Origin: Diplocloster agilis
GTDB taxonomy: Bacteria; Bacillota; Clostridia; Lachnospirales; Lachnospiraceae
Assembly: GCF_019042275.1 (NCBI RefSeq)
Contig: NZ_JAHQCW010000047.1
Span: 1 to 45,638, forward strand
DNA: 45,638 nt
Direction: 5' to 3'
How positions within the stretch are numbered: the first letter of the stretch is position 1; each line of letters begins with the position of its first letter. The translations under genes were made by a program, and so were the position numbers. A model generated the notes under the pieces. The model was not told the origin of the DNA. It saw nothing but the letters and a program-made list of their open reading frames with translations, and searched no databases. Below, piece after piece: positions 17,310 through 25,813 of the stretch.

Positions 17310-18857
17310 TTATTTTGCGTAGTCTGTAACCCTGGATTCCCGGATTACATTTACTTTGATCTGGCCCGGATATTCCAGTTCGGACTCGATCTGTTTGGAA
17401 ATATCTCTGGCCATTAATACCATGTCGGCATCGCTGACCATTTCCGGAACTACCATTACACGAATCTCTCTACCTGCCTGAATAGCAAAAGACTTCTCCA
17501 CTCCCTTAAAGGCATTGCTGATATCTTCTAACTGTTTCAATCTGTTTGTATATGTTTCTAACGTTTCTCTTCTCGCTCCCGGTCTCGCCGCCGAAATCGT
17601 ATCGGCTGCCTGTACCAGACAAGCGATCAGACTTTCCGGTTCCACATCCCCATGGTGGGATTCAACCGCGTTGATTACCGTGGCTGATTCCTTATATTTT
17701 CTGCATAAGTCAACACCGATTTGAATATGTGAGCCTTCTGTTTCATGATCGATGGATTTTCCGATGTCATGTAATAAACCGGCACGTTTTGCCATTCTTA
17801 CGTCCACGCCAATCTCGCTGGCCAACAGACCTGACAGCAGTGCCACTTCAACCGAATGCTTCAAAGCATTCTGGCCATAACTCGTCCTGAATTTCATCTT
17901 TCCTAACAATCTGATAAGTTCGGGATGAACGCCGTGAACACCCGCTTCCAACGCAGCGGCCTCTCCCTCTTCGCGCATCATGGTCTCTACTTCCTTCTGC
18001 GCTTTTTCGACCATCTCTTCGATTCTGGCCGGATGAATCCGACCGTCCACAATCAATTTCTCCAGTGCGATTCTCGCCACTTCACGTCTGATCGGGTCAA
18101 AGCTTGAAAGGATAACCGCTTCCGGCGTATCGTCAATAATCAGATCCACCCCGGTCATCGTCTCCAAGGTACGGATATTCCGGCCTTCCCGGCCGATAAT
18201 CCTGCCCTTCATCTCATCGTTGGGCAGCTGAACCACGGAAATCGTCGTCTCAGCCACATGGTCTGCCGCACATTTCTGTATGGCGTTTACCACATACTCT
18301 TTTGCTTTCTTTGATGCTTCTTCTTTTGCTCTGTTCTCCATCTCTTTGATGAGAACAGCCGTGTCATGTTTTACTTCGTCTTCAACAGTTTTCAACAGAT
18401 ATTCTTTTGCTTGTTCGGAGGTAAGTCCAGAGATTCTTTCCAGTTCCTGTACACGTTTGGCATGAAGTTCCTGCACTTCCGCCTTTTTCTTTTTTAAATC
18501 TTCTTCCTTTGCTGAAATAGAAGACTCGCGCTTTTCCAAATTATCCGCTCTCTTGTCGACAGCTTCTTCCTTGGAAAGTACTCTTCTTTCATAACGTTGC
18601 AGCTCAGCCCGCCGTTCCTTGGTCTCTTTTTCCAGTTCATTCTTGGTCTTTAAAGATTCCTCTTTGGCTTCCAGCAGGGCTTCCCTTTTCTTGGTTTCCG
18701 CGGTTTTCAATGCTTCATCTATTATTTCTCTTGCTTTGTCTTCCGCACTACCGATCTTGGATTCTACTACATTCTTCCGATAGGCAGTGGCGACGATCCA
18801 AGTAATAACAGCCACAACCAACGCGACTACAACAGCAACAATGATCGTAGTTGGCAC
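17310..18857 (-). CDS. rny: ribonuclease Y
   Basis: A 515-residue membrane-anchored endoribonuclease that starts bulk mRNA decay in Firmicutes. The order is: one N-terminal membrane helix (about 4-25), a long charged coiled coil (about 30-190), a KH RNA-binding domain (about 205-270, with [15 protein letters not shown]), and an HD domain with [12 protein letters not shown] as metal site (about 360-430). The length is typical. The start is GTG 18857, seven bases after GGAGG. A clear terminator follows. Neighbours lysC and nudF are separate units. Confidence 0.97.
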   Translation of the reverse strand: MPTTIIVAVVVALVVAVITWIVATAYRKNVVESKIGSAEDKAREIIDEALKTAETKKREALLEAKEESLKTKNELEKETKERRAELQRYERRVLSKEEAVDKRADNLEKRESSISAKEEDLKKKKAEVQELHAKRVQELERISGLTSEQAKEYLLKTVEDEVKHDTAVLIKEMENRAKEEASKKAKEYVVNAIQKCAADHVAETTISVVQLPNDEMKGRIIGREGRNIRTLETMTGVDLIIDDTPEAVILSSFDPIRREVARIALEKLIVDGRIHPARIEEMVEKAQKEVETMMREEGEAAALEAGVHGVHPELIRLLGKMKFRTSYGQNALKHSVEVALLSGLLASEIGVDVRMAKRAGLLHDIGKSIDHETEGSHIQIGVDLCRKYKESATVINAVESHHGDVEPESLIACLVQAADTISAARPGARRETLETYTNRLKQLEDISNAFKGVEKSFAIQAGREIRVMVVPEMVSDADMVLMARDISKQIESELEYPGQIKVNVIRESRVTDYAK

Positions 18858-19000
18858 AGGAGCACCTCCTTATTTAGTTTTCATTGTACATAAAAATACA
18901 ACACTTAAATTTTATACTTTTTTATGCATTATGTCAAGTTACCCAAAGAATTTTCCACAATAAATTGTGAAAGTCCTAAAATTCACAAAAAACCGTTTTA

Positions 19001-20320
19001 TCACAGCTGGGCAGTTACAAAAATATCATAAATTGCACGAATCGCAGTCTCAAAATCACTGTTTTTCACACCAATTATAACATTTAATTCGCTGGAGCCC
19101 TGGTCGATCATCTTCACATTTACCCGCGCATGGGCCAGCGCCGAGAATATGCGTCCGGCGGTACCGCGCGTGGCTTTCATGCCCCGCCCCACCACGGCGA
19201 TAAGCGCCAGGTCAGATTCCAGTTCCACGATATCAGGATGCACCGCGCGGTGAATTCCGGCGATCACCTGCTGCTCTTTGTCGACAAATTCCGACTGCTG
19301 CACGAAGATCGTCATCGTATCGATCCCGGACGGCATATGTTCAAATGAGATGCCATTGTCTTCAAATACTCCCAGAACTTTCCTTCCGAAACCGATCTCG
19401 GAGTTCATCAGATCTTTATCCACGCTGATGGAGGCGAAGCCTTTCTTACCGGCGATTCCGGTGATGGTATACTTGGAACTGCGGCAGGTGCTCTCCACGA
19501 TCAGCGTGCCTTTCTCGTCCGGCGCGTTGGTGTTCCGGATATTGATGGGAATCCCTTCCTTGCGCACAGGGAAAATGGCGTCCTCATGCAGAACGGTGGC
19601 TCCCATATAGGCCAGCTCCCGCAGCTCCCGGTAGGTGATGGTCTCAATAACCTCCGGATTGCTTACGATTCTCGGATCGGCAACCAAGAAGCCGGACACA
19701 TCGGTCCAGTTCTCATACAGATCCGCGTGAATGGCTTTTGCCACCAGGGAACCGGTGATATCGGACCCTCCTCTGGAAAATGTCCGGATGGCGCCGTCGT
19801 CCAGCGCCCCGTAAAACCCGGGTATTACCGCATGTTCTGCGGATTTCAGCCGGTCATGGAGCTTTTTATCTGTCTTTTCGGCGTTCAGGCTGCCGTCCTT
19901 TTGGAAAAAGATCACTGTGGCGGCGTCTATAAATTCAAACCCCAGGTAGGCCGCCAGTACGATCCCATTTAAATATTCCCCGCGGGAGGCCGCATATTCA
20001 CTGCCGGCTTTGTTGATAAACATCTCCGCGATTTTATCAAACTCAGCGGCCAGGGACAGTTTTATGCCCAGGCCCTGGATAATCTCTTCATATCGGGCTT
20101 CTATCTTTTTCAGCAGCTCTTTGAATTCTTTTCCGCTTTCTGCCGCTTCGTAACACTGATAAAGCATATCTGTAACTTTTGTGTCATGGGAATATCGCTT
20201 TCCGGGAGCGGAAGGCACCACATACCTTCTGGCTTCCTCCTGACAGATAATATTTTTTACCTTTTTAAACTGTTCTGCGCTGGCCAGCGAACTTCCGCCA
20301 AATTTTACTACTTTTTTCAT
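19001..20320 (-). CDS. lysC: aspartate kinase
   Basis: Phosphorylates L-aspartate with ATP, the first step to lysine, threonine, methionine and diaminopimelate. The 439-residue protein has the amino-acid kinase domain at about 1-275 (KFGGSS at 6-11, FSRGGSDITGSLVAKA around 180) and two ACT domains (about 300-360 and 375-439), where end-product amino acids would bind. It is monofunctional, with no homoserine dehydrogenase fused. The roughly 360-base upstream region was inspected for a lysine riboswitch and none was recognised. A promoter lies about 50 bases upstream. Confidence 0.95.
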   Translation of the reverse strand: MKKVVKFGGSSLASAEQFKKVKNIICQEEARRYVVPSAPGKRYSHDTKVTDMLYQCYEAAESGKEFKELLKKIEARYEEIIQGLGIKLSLAAEFDKIAEMFINKAGSEYAASRGEYLNGIVLAAYLGFEFIDAATVIFFQKDGSLNAEKTDKKLHDRLKSAEHAVIPGFYGALDDGAIRTFSRGGSDITGSLVAKAIHADLYENWTDVSGFLVADPRIVSNPEVIETITYRELRELAYMGATVLHEDAIFPVRKEGIPINIRNTNAPDEKGTLIVESTCRSSKYTITGIAGKKGFASISVDKDLMNSEIGFGRKVLGVFEDNGISFEHMPSGIDTMTIFVQQSEFVDKEQQVIAGIHRAVHPDIVELESDLALIAVVGRGMKATRGTAGRIFSALAHARVNVKMIDQGSSELNVIIGVKNSDFETAIRAIYDIFVTAQL

Positions 20321-20369
20321 TACTCTCTTTCTCCCTCTTGCTCTGTTTCATTCTATCTTTCCGCACGTC

Positions 20370-20397
20370 TTTATAATATGTACATTTGTATTCTCAA
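20370..20397 (-). promoter_or_regulatory. promoter of lysC
   Basis: Minus strand TTGAGA (plus 20392-20397), 16 bases, TATAAA (plus 20370-20375). The rest of the 20321-20682 gap holds only the dehydrogenase terminator and AT-rich sequence. Confidence 0.6.
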
Positions 20398-20591
20398 GAA
20401 ACACACGCTAATAAAATACCTCTTTTCTATGAAAATTGCAAGTATTTTCTTTCTTTTTTACAATATTTCGCTCATGGACGGGACGGCAAAAGGTACCCGT
20501 GTTTTATCCGGCCTTTTCCGATACTATAAATTATACCCGCTTATTACCGTTCATGACAATAATATTTTTATGCAGGCAAAACTGTATGCAA

Positions 20592-20626
20592 AACACCGGA
20601 ATTACCCTTTCAGGCAATTCCGGCGC
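20592..20626 (-). terminator. terminator of the zinc dehydrogenase gene
   Basis: Minus-strand CCGGAATT and AATTCCGG arms around a 12-base loop, followed by TGTTTTGC. Confidence 0.6.
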
Positions 20627-20682
20627 CAAATATTTTCAACCGCTATTCTCCGACATACCGCTTTTCTCCTGCATCCTGCCGT

Positions 20683-21708
20683 TTAATCCTGGACGTCGAT
20701 TAAGACTTTCATTGTTTTCTCCTGATTCTCATCGATGTACTTGTAAGCCTGCAAATACTCAAGGAACGGAAAATGCTTTGACATTAAGGGACGCAGCCGG
20801 ATTTTCTTATCCTCTACCAGTTTAATGGCTTCTATGTAATCTTCGTTCCGATACATCATCGTCGTATTCAGATCCAATTCATGGTCATTCAGAACCGCCA
20901 GATCCACATTTGCCATACCTGCGTACACCGCGACCAGAATAATCGTGCTTCCTTTTCTGGCGTATTGAATAGCCTGGCCCATTGTCGTATCGTTTCCGGC
21001 GCAATCATAGATCACATCCGCTTTATCCGGGCCAAAGTGCTCCAGGACGGCATCCCCGAAATTCCGTTTCCTGGTGTTTTCCGCAAAATCAATACCGCAT
21101 TCCTTTGCGATGCCAAGCCTGATATCACTCACATCCGTCACCAAAACTTTGCCGGCGCCCTTTGCTTTCGCCGCCTGCGCTACAAGATTTCCAATCGGCC
21201 CGGCGCCAATGACGGCAATATTTCCGCCGGAAATATCCCCTGCCCGGTTTACAGCGTGAACCGCCACTGCCAGCGGTTCGATCATGGCTCCTTCGTCATA
21301 GCTTAACTCCTCCGGCAGCGGTGTCACTTTGGAAGCGTCCACCGCAAAGAGTTCACTGGCCATCCCTGTCGTCTGAAACCCCATTACTTTTAAATCTTCA
21401 CAGAGATTATATTTTCCGTGCGTGCACGGGTAGCACTTGCCGCAGAAAACCTGCGGCTGCACCGTAACTTTTTGCCCGACCTTCAGATTCCTGACATTAC
21501 TGCCCGTTTCCACAATCTCTCCGCTTACCTCGTGCCCTTGCGTAACCGGATATTTTGTAAATGGATGCTTGCCGTGATATACATGAATATCACTTCCGCA
21601 GATACCAATCCGCTTAATTTTTACAACGACTTCCTGTTCCTTCGCAGCCGGGTCCGGAACATCTTGAAAACAGATCTCCCCCGGCGCCGTCATTACCTGT
21701 TGAAGCAT
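20683..21708 (-). CDS. zinc-dependent medium-chain dehydrogenase (polyol/sugar-acid type)
   Basis: A 341-residue cytoplasmic NAD(P)-dependent oxidoreductase of the sorbitol/threonine dehydrogenase group. Catalytic zinc ligands are Cys37 (GICGSD), His59 and Glu60 (GHE). The structural zinc site is Cys89, Cys92, Cys95 and Cys103. A Rossmann glycine motif GAGPIGNLVAQ lies at about 168-178. The exact substrate cannot be read; a sugar alcohol, galactonate-type acid or threonine are all possible. A promoter and an 18-bp perfect palindrome lie upstream, and a ROK-family regulator is the next gene on the same strand, so this gene is probably its target. Confidence 0.88.
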   Translation of the reverse strand: MLQQVMTAPGEICFQDVPDPAAKEQEVVVKIKRIGICGSDIHVYHGKHPFTKYPVTQGHEVSGEIVETGSNVRNLKVGQKVTVQPQVFCGKCYPCTHGKYNLCEDLKVMGFQTTGMASELFAVDASKVTPLPEELSYDEGAMIEPLAVAVHAVNRAGDISGGNIAVIGAGPIGNLVAQAAKAKGAGKVLVTDVSDIRLGIAKECGIDFAENTRKRNFGDAVLEHFGPDKADVIYDCAGNDTTMGQAIQYARKGSTIILVAVYAGMANVDLAVLNDHELDLNTTMMYRNEDYIEAIKLVEDKKIRLRPLMSKHFPFLEYLQAYKYIDENQEKTMKVLIDVQD

Positions 21709-21731
21709 TCTTCCACCCCAATTCTTTTTAT

Positions 21732-21749
21732 ATAGTTTTATAAAACTAT
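21732..21749. promoter_or_regulatory. candidate ROK-repressor operator
   Basis: ATAGTTTTATAAAACTAT is a perfect 18-bp palindrome. It lies about 10-27 bases after the predicted transcription start of the dehydrogenase gene. The AGTTTT/AAAACT form resembles the AT-rich operators of NagC/XylR-type proteins. A degenerate copy lies by the ROK gene promoter (23236-23250). Confidence 0.6.
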
Positions 21750-21765
21750 TTATTAAAGTATTGTT

Positions 21766-21794
21766 ATAATAACATTATCAAAAACGATTGTCAA
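21766..21794 (-). promoter_or_regulatory. promoter of the zinc dehydrogenase gene
   Basis: Minus strand TTGACA (plus 21789-21794), 17 bases, TATTAT (plus 21766-21771). The remaining sequence to 22052 holds no gene; it contains GGTGCCTGTCCCC at about 21929-21941, a phrase like that in many clostridial intergenic repeats. Confidence 0.75.
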
Positions 21795-22052
21795 TACGCA
21801 ATGCCAAAATTTCAGGCCTGTCAAGCCTCTCCCTCCCGCAATTCATGCCCGGAAACCAATACAAGATGCCGCAAGTGGACTGGCTCCTTTCGGATGAAAA
21901 GTTAAGCGGCAAGACACTAAAAGAGAAAGGTGCCTGTCCCCGGAAGCCGGCCCATCAAGCCCAGCCACCGAAGCAGACACCTCCCTCCGTTTCCCGATAT
22001 TTCCACTTCGCCCAAACTCCCCCCAGTTCCAAATCAGGCCACAATCCCCCTG

Positions 22053-23177
22053 TTACAATCGATCCATATACTCTTCCATCGGAATCATCGCAGCCCCCAA
22101 AGCGCTTGATTCCTGCTTAAACCTGCTGGCAGACAAAAATACATCTCCCGGCTGCTCAAACGGATCAAGCGCGGCAACCTTTGACTGAAGTTCCTGAAGC
22201 CACGGCTCCATATAGCACCCGACATATCCACCCAAAATAATATCACAGTCAAAAGACATGCGGATATTAATAATTAATTCTGCCAGATGGTCCATATACT
22301 CATTCCAAACAGCCTTCTTTTCTTCCTCCCCCTCCCTTAAACGGTCAAAAAAAGCTTCCAGCTTCTCTTCCTTCGGGGCCAGTACCAGCGCCGAGCAATA
22401 AGCGTCCGCACATCCTAACTGCCCGCAATAGCACGGCCTGCCATTGTGCACAATCCTCATATGCCCAAACTCCCCGCTTCTCTGGTTGATTCCCCTATAG
22501 ATATCCCCATTAATAAAAATTGCTCCGCCCACGCTGTTACTAAGCGATAAATATACCATTGTACTGTTCTGCGGCAAGTTCCGCAATTCCGCCAAAGCCG
22601 CGGCATTTGCGTCGTTTACAAAGTAAGCTTTCCAAGGCAGCAGGGAACTGATGGCCTTACAGGATACATTCCTGATATTTAACACATGGGAATCCGCGAT
22701 GACGGTCGCGTCCTCAGTCATGATTCCGGGGATGGAAATGCCCACGCCCGCTATTTTTCTGGTATCGATGGGATGTTCTCCTATAAAAGCCTGAATCATA
22801 AGGGCTAATTGGGAATAATATTCATTGGTATTCCTGTAAGGCAAAACAAACCTCTTATGAAATAAAATATTTTCCGACAGATCAATGAGAACGATACGGA
22901 CGTGATTCTTTGTAATCTCAACCCCGATAGACAGCGCCGCGTTTGAAATGCTCGTAATCACATTCGCTTTTCTGCCGCCTGTGGATTCAAACCGGCCGCT
23001 CTCTTCCACTACACCCAGCTCCTGTAATTCCTTCACGTTCTGCAGGATCGTGGGCATACTAAGGCCAAGCGCTGCCGCGATGTCCTGCCGGGAAGTTGTT
23101 TTGCTTCTAAGAATATATTTCAAAATATGATTCCGGTTTTGTTTTTTTATCTCTATGCTGGCTCCTGGCCCTTTCAT
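22053..23177 (-). CDS. ROK-family transcriptional repressor (NagC/XylR type)
   Basis: A 374-residue regulator. The N-terminal winged helix (about 12-70) contains SRQDIAAALGLSMPTILQNV. The C-terminal ROK domain holds the zinc motif CYCGQLGCADAYC (about 235-248) and the sugar-binding NDANAAALAEL. The phosphate-binding glycine motif of ROK kinases is absent (IGVEITKNHVRIVLI instead of a DxGGT form), which fits a non-catalytic sugar sensor. It should repress a carbohydrate gene and release DNA on sugar binding. The best local candidate is the downstream dehydrogenase, with its 18-bp palindrome; a similar AGTTTTGTAAAAG site near its own promoter suggests autoregulation. Confidence 0.9.
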   Translation of the reverse strand: MKGPGASIEIKKQNRNHILKYILRSKTTSRQDIAAALGLSMPTILQNVKELQELGVVEESGRFESTGGRKANVITSISNAALSIGVEITKNHVRIVLIDLSENILFHKRFVLPYRNTNEYYSQLALMIQAFIGEHPIDTRKIAGVGISIPGIMTEDATVIADSHVLNIRNVSCKAISSLLPWKAYFVNDANAAALAELRNLPQNSTMVYLSLSNSVGGAIFINGDIYRGINQRSGEFGHMRIVHNGRPCYCGQLGCADAYCSALVLAPKEEKLEAFFDRLREGEEEKKAVWNEYMDHLAELIINIRMSFDCDIILGGYVGCYMEPWLQELQSKVAALDPFEQPGDVFLSASRFKQESSALGAAMIPMEEYMDRL

Positions 23178-23235
23178 ATTCCCTCCTGCGACGCAGTTAC
23201 CGCGTCTATTTTCTTCTTTCCGCTATTACATCTTT

Positions 23236-23287
23236 CCTTTTACAAAACTCTTTTTATAAGTATATACCAGATTTTTTCTATTTTCAA
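23236..23287 (-). promoter_or_regulatory. promoter and possible autoregulatory site of the ROK gene
   Basis: Minus strand TTGAAA (plus 23282-23287), 17 bases, TATACT (plus 23259-23264). Just downstream, GAGTTTTGTAAAAGG (plus 23236-23250) resembles the palindrome before the dehydrogenase gene. Confidence 0.6.
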
Positions 23288-23381
23288 CATTTTAGACGGC
23301 CGTTATTCTTATCTCCTCTGGCATATTTGCGCCAAAAGAAATATAATAGACTGCAAGATCTCTTAACGATGGAGGGAACAC

Positions 23382-24068
23382 ATGAAACAGATATTTTTAG
23401 TAGAGGACGATAAAGCGATCGCCAGGAACCTAATACGCCTGCTCCGCTCGGAGGGCTTCGCAGTCACCCACGCTCCCACGCGCGCGCAGGCTCTCGCTGC
23501 GCTTGCCGGTAATCATTTCGACCTGGCGCTGGTCGACATTTCCCTGCCTGACGGAAATGGTTTTACGGTCTGCACGGAAATCAAAGCTTCCCAGGACATT
23601 CCCGTTATCTTTCTGACCGCTTCCGACGATGAATCCAGCGTTGTTACGGGCCTGAACCTTGGCGCGGACGACTATATCACCAAACCGTTCCGCCCCAGGG
23701 AGCTGATCGCTCGGATCGGAACCGCTCTGCGAAGAAGCGCGCGCCCCGGGCCTATATTTGAGATTCACGGAGTTCAAGTGGATACCGCCAGCGGAATCGT
23801 GAAAAAATGCGGGAAAGAGATTTACCTTTCCGCGTTGGAATACCGTCTGCTGCTGGTGTTCATACAGAATCCAAAAAATATTATCACCCGGGACCGCCTG
23901 CTGGATGAATTGTGGGATGCCGCAGGTGAATTTGTCAATAATAATACCCTGACCGTCTACATCAAACGGCTGCGGGAAAAGATCGAGGATGATCCCACCG
24001 ATCCGCAGATCATCCTCACCGTGCGCGGGACCGGGTACCGGCTGGGAGGCGGCTATGTTTCGGAATAG
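23382..24068 (+). CDS. OmpR-family response regulator
   Basis: A 228-residue two-component regulator. The receiver domain (1-120) has the acidic pair DD9-10, the phospho-acceptor Asp52 in LVDISLPDG, and the Lys in ITKPF. The winged-helix DNA-binding domain (about 130-225) ends VRGTGYRLG, typical of the OmpR/PhoB family. ATG 23382 follows GGAGGG. TATAAT at 23342-23347 suggests a promoter, though its -35 is poor. The kinase gene overlaps its 3' end by 14 bases, and an ABC exporter follows, the standard arrangement for peptide-antibiotic sensing modules. Confidence 0.95.
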   Translation: MKQIFLVEDDKAIARNLIRLLRSEGFAVTHAPTRAQALAALAGNHFDLALVDISLPDGNGFTVCTEIKASQDIPVIFLTASDDESSVVTGLNLGADDYITKPFRPRELIARIGTALRRSARPGPIFEIHGVQVDTASGIVKKCGKEIYLSALEYRLLLVFIQNPKNIITRDRLLDELWDAAGEFVNNNTLTVYIKRLREKIEDDPTDPQIILTVRGTGYRLGGGYVSE

Positions 24069-25044
24069 AGAAATCCGGCAGTTTGCCGTATGGTTTGCCC
24101 TGATAACCGCCGCCTCCTGCGCCGTAGGTTTCGCTGTCCGGCCGGCAGCGGGAATACTGGCTCTTGTCTCTGCCCTTGCCTTCGGCACGGCATTTTATGT
24201 GTTTACCAATGCCCGTTACCGGAGCATTGCACGGATTACCGATCAGATCGATCTGGTCCTGCACAACGCCGATCATACGTTTATCAGTGAATCGGACGAG
24301 GGCGAGCTTTCCATCTTGCAAAGTGAAATAACCAAAATGACGCTGCGGATCCGGGAACAAAACGACGCATTAAAAAAAGAGAAAACCCACCTTGCAGATT
24401 CGCTGGCCGACATTGCCCATCAGCTGCGCACACCGCTGACCTCCGCGAACCTCATCCTGTCCCTGCTGAAAAACAACCCGGAAAAAGCGGAACGGATGGC
24501 CCTAATGAGGGAGACGGAAGAATTGTTTATCCAGATGGACTGGCTGATTACCTCTCTGCTCAAATTATCCCGTTTGGACGCGGGTATTATCGTTTTCCAA
24601 AGAGAACCGACGGACGTGGACCGCTTGATCCGGTCCGCCCTTCACCCGTTTTTGATCTCCATGGAGCTGCACAATATTCAGGTACAAACGGACATACCGG
24701 AGGGGATATCCGTCTTTGGCGATTCGGACTGGCTTTCTGAGGCGGTACAAAATATCCTTAAAAATTGTATGGAAAGTACGGGAGATAACGGAAGAATTCA
24801 AATTGCCTGCGAGGACAACCTGCTGTTCACACAGATAACGGTCCGGGACAGCGGCGCAGGCTTTGCAAAGGAAGATCTGCCCCATGTATTTGACCGGTTA
24901 TACCGGGGAGCAAATGCAAACGCTTCGGGGTACGGGATCGGTCTGGCCCTCTGCAAGTCCATCATCATCCGGCAGGGAGGGACCATAACCGCTAAGAATC
25001 ATCCCCAGGGCGGGGCCCTATTTACCATCCGTTTCCCAAAGTGA
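24055..25044 (+). CDS. sensor histidine kinase, small intramembrane-sensing type
   Basis: A 329-residue membrane kinase. Two N-terminal helices (about 9-28 and 32-52) are joined by only a few residues, so no sizeable extracellular sensor exists. This architecture is typical of BceS-like kinases, which sense through their partner ABC transporter. The dimerisation/phosphorylation site is His122 in DIAHQLRTPLTS. The ATPase domain has the N box (NILKNCMES), DSGAGF and GYGIGLALCKSII. The start ATG 24055 lies within the end of the regulator gene and follows GGGAGG; a longer upstream reading would only repeat regulator codons in another frame. Confidence 0.93.
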   Translation: MFRNREIRQFAVWFALITAASCAVGFAVRPAAGILALVSALAFGTAFYVFTNARYRSIARITDQIDLVLHNADHTFISESDEGELSILQSEITKMTLRIREQNDALKKEKTHLADSLADIAHQLRTPLTSANLILSLLKNNPEKAERMALMRETEELFIQMDWLITSLLKLSRLDAGIIVFQREPTDVDRLIRSALHPFLISMELHNIQVQTDIPEGISVFGDSDWLSEAVQNILKNCMESTGDNGRIQIACEDNLLFTQITVRDSGAGFAKEDLPHVFDRLYRGANANASGYGIGLALCKSIIIRQGGTITAKNHPQGGALFTIRFPK

Positions 25045-25063
25045 CGAATCTCTCACCAAAAAG

Positions 25064-25077
25064 TCACCCTGCTGTAA
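25064..25077 (+). promoter_or_regulatory. candidate response-regulator site before the ABC genes
   Basis: TCACC-CTGC-TGTAA fits the TNACA-N4-TGTAA pattern known for BceR-type regulators with one mismatch. It lies just upstream of TATTAT (25089-25094) in place of a good -35 box, as expected for an activated promoter. AAGGAGG at 25112-25118 serves ATG 25127. Confidence 0.5.
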
Positions 25078-25126
25078 GGGCAAAGATCTATTATATGGGT
25101 AAACCACAAATAAGGAGGCTCACATA

Positions 25127-25813
25127 ATGGAGTTTTTGAAAATTGATCAACTGTGCAAGGTCTACGGGAGGGACGAAAACCAGGTCACCGCGTTAGATCA
25201 TGTATCTCTTACCATCGATAAGGGGGAATTTACCGCAATCATCGGTTCCTCCGGCTCCGGTAAGTCCACTTTGCTCCACACCATCGCCGGCGTGGATGTG
25301 CCCACAGGCGGAAAGGTGTATTTGAACGGACAGGATGTCTATGCCCAAAGCAATGAAAAACTTGCTATTTTCCGCAGACGGCAGGTGGGGCTGATTTATC
25401 AGTTCCACAATCTGATTCCCACTTTGAATGTGGTGGAAAATATCACGCTGCCCATTCTGATGGACAAACGAAAGGTAAACAGGGAACGGCTCAACGATCT
25501 GCTGGATCTGCTTGGGCTTCAGGACCGCAGGACCCATCTGCCGAACCAGCTCTCCGGCGGCCAGCAGCAGCGTGTCGCAATCGGGCGCGCTTTGATGAAT
25601 GCCCCGGCAGTTATGCTGGCCGATGAACCCACCGGCAGCCTGGACAGCCGCAACGGCCAGGAGATCATCCATCTGCTGAAGGAAAGCCACGAAAAGTATC
25701 ACCAGACTTTGATCATCGTCACCCACGATGAAAATATCGCATTGCAGGCAGACCGGATCATTACCATCGCAGACGGCAAGGTAATGCGGGATGAGAGGCA
25801 GGTGGAACGGTAA
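25127..25813 (+). CDS. ABC transporter ATP-binding protein (MacB/BceA-like)
   Basis: A 228-residue ATPase of the type that powers FtsX-like permeases. The Walker A motif GSSGSGKST is at 40-48, the signature [15 protein letters not shown] at about 143-157, Walker [14 protein letters not shown] follows, and the switch histidine is in IIVTHDEN. It works in the cytoplasm bound to the next gene's product. Its stop codon overlaps the permease ATG (TAATG), so the two are translationally coupled. The preceding kinase/regulator pair suggests that it exports or frees the cell of an antimicrobial peptide. Confidence 0.95.
   Translation: MEFLKIDQLCKVYGRDENQVTALDHVSLTIDKGEFTAIIGSSGSGKSTLLHTIAGVDVPTGGKVYLNGQDVYAQSNEKLAIFRRRQVGLIYQFHNLIPTLNVVENITLPILMDKRKVNRERLNDLLDLLGLQDRRTHLPNQLSGGQQQRVAIGRALMNAPAVMLADEPTGSLDSRNGQEIIHLLKESHEKYHQTLIIVTHDENIALQADRIITIADGKVMRDERQVER

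Noticed and set aside
20321-20682. Lysine riboswitch before aspartate kinase
   Set aside because: No recognisable core motifs were seen, and a normal promoter lies only about 50 bases before the gene.
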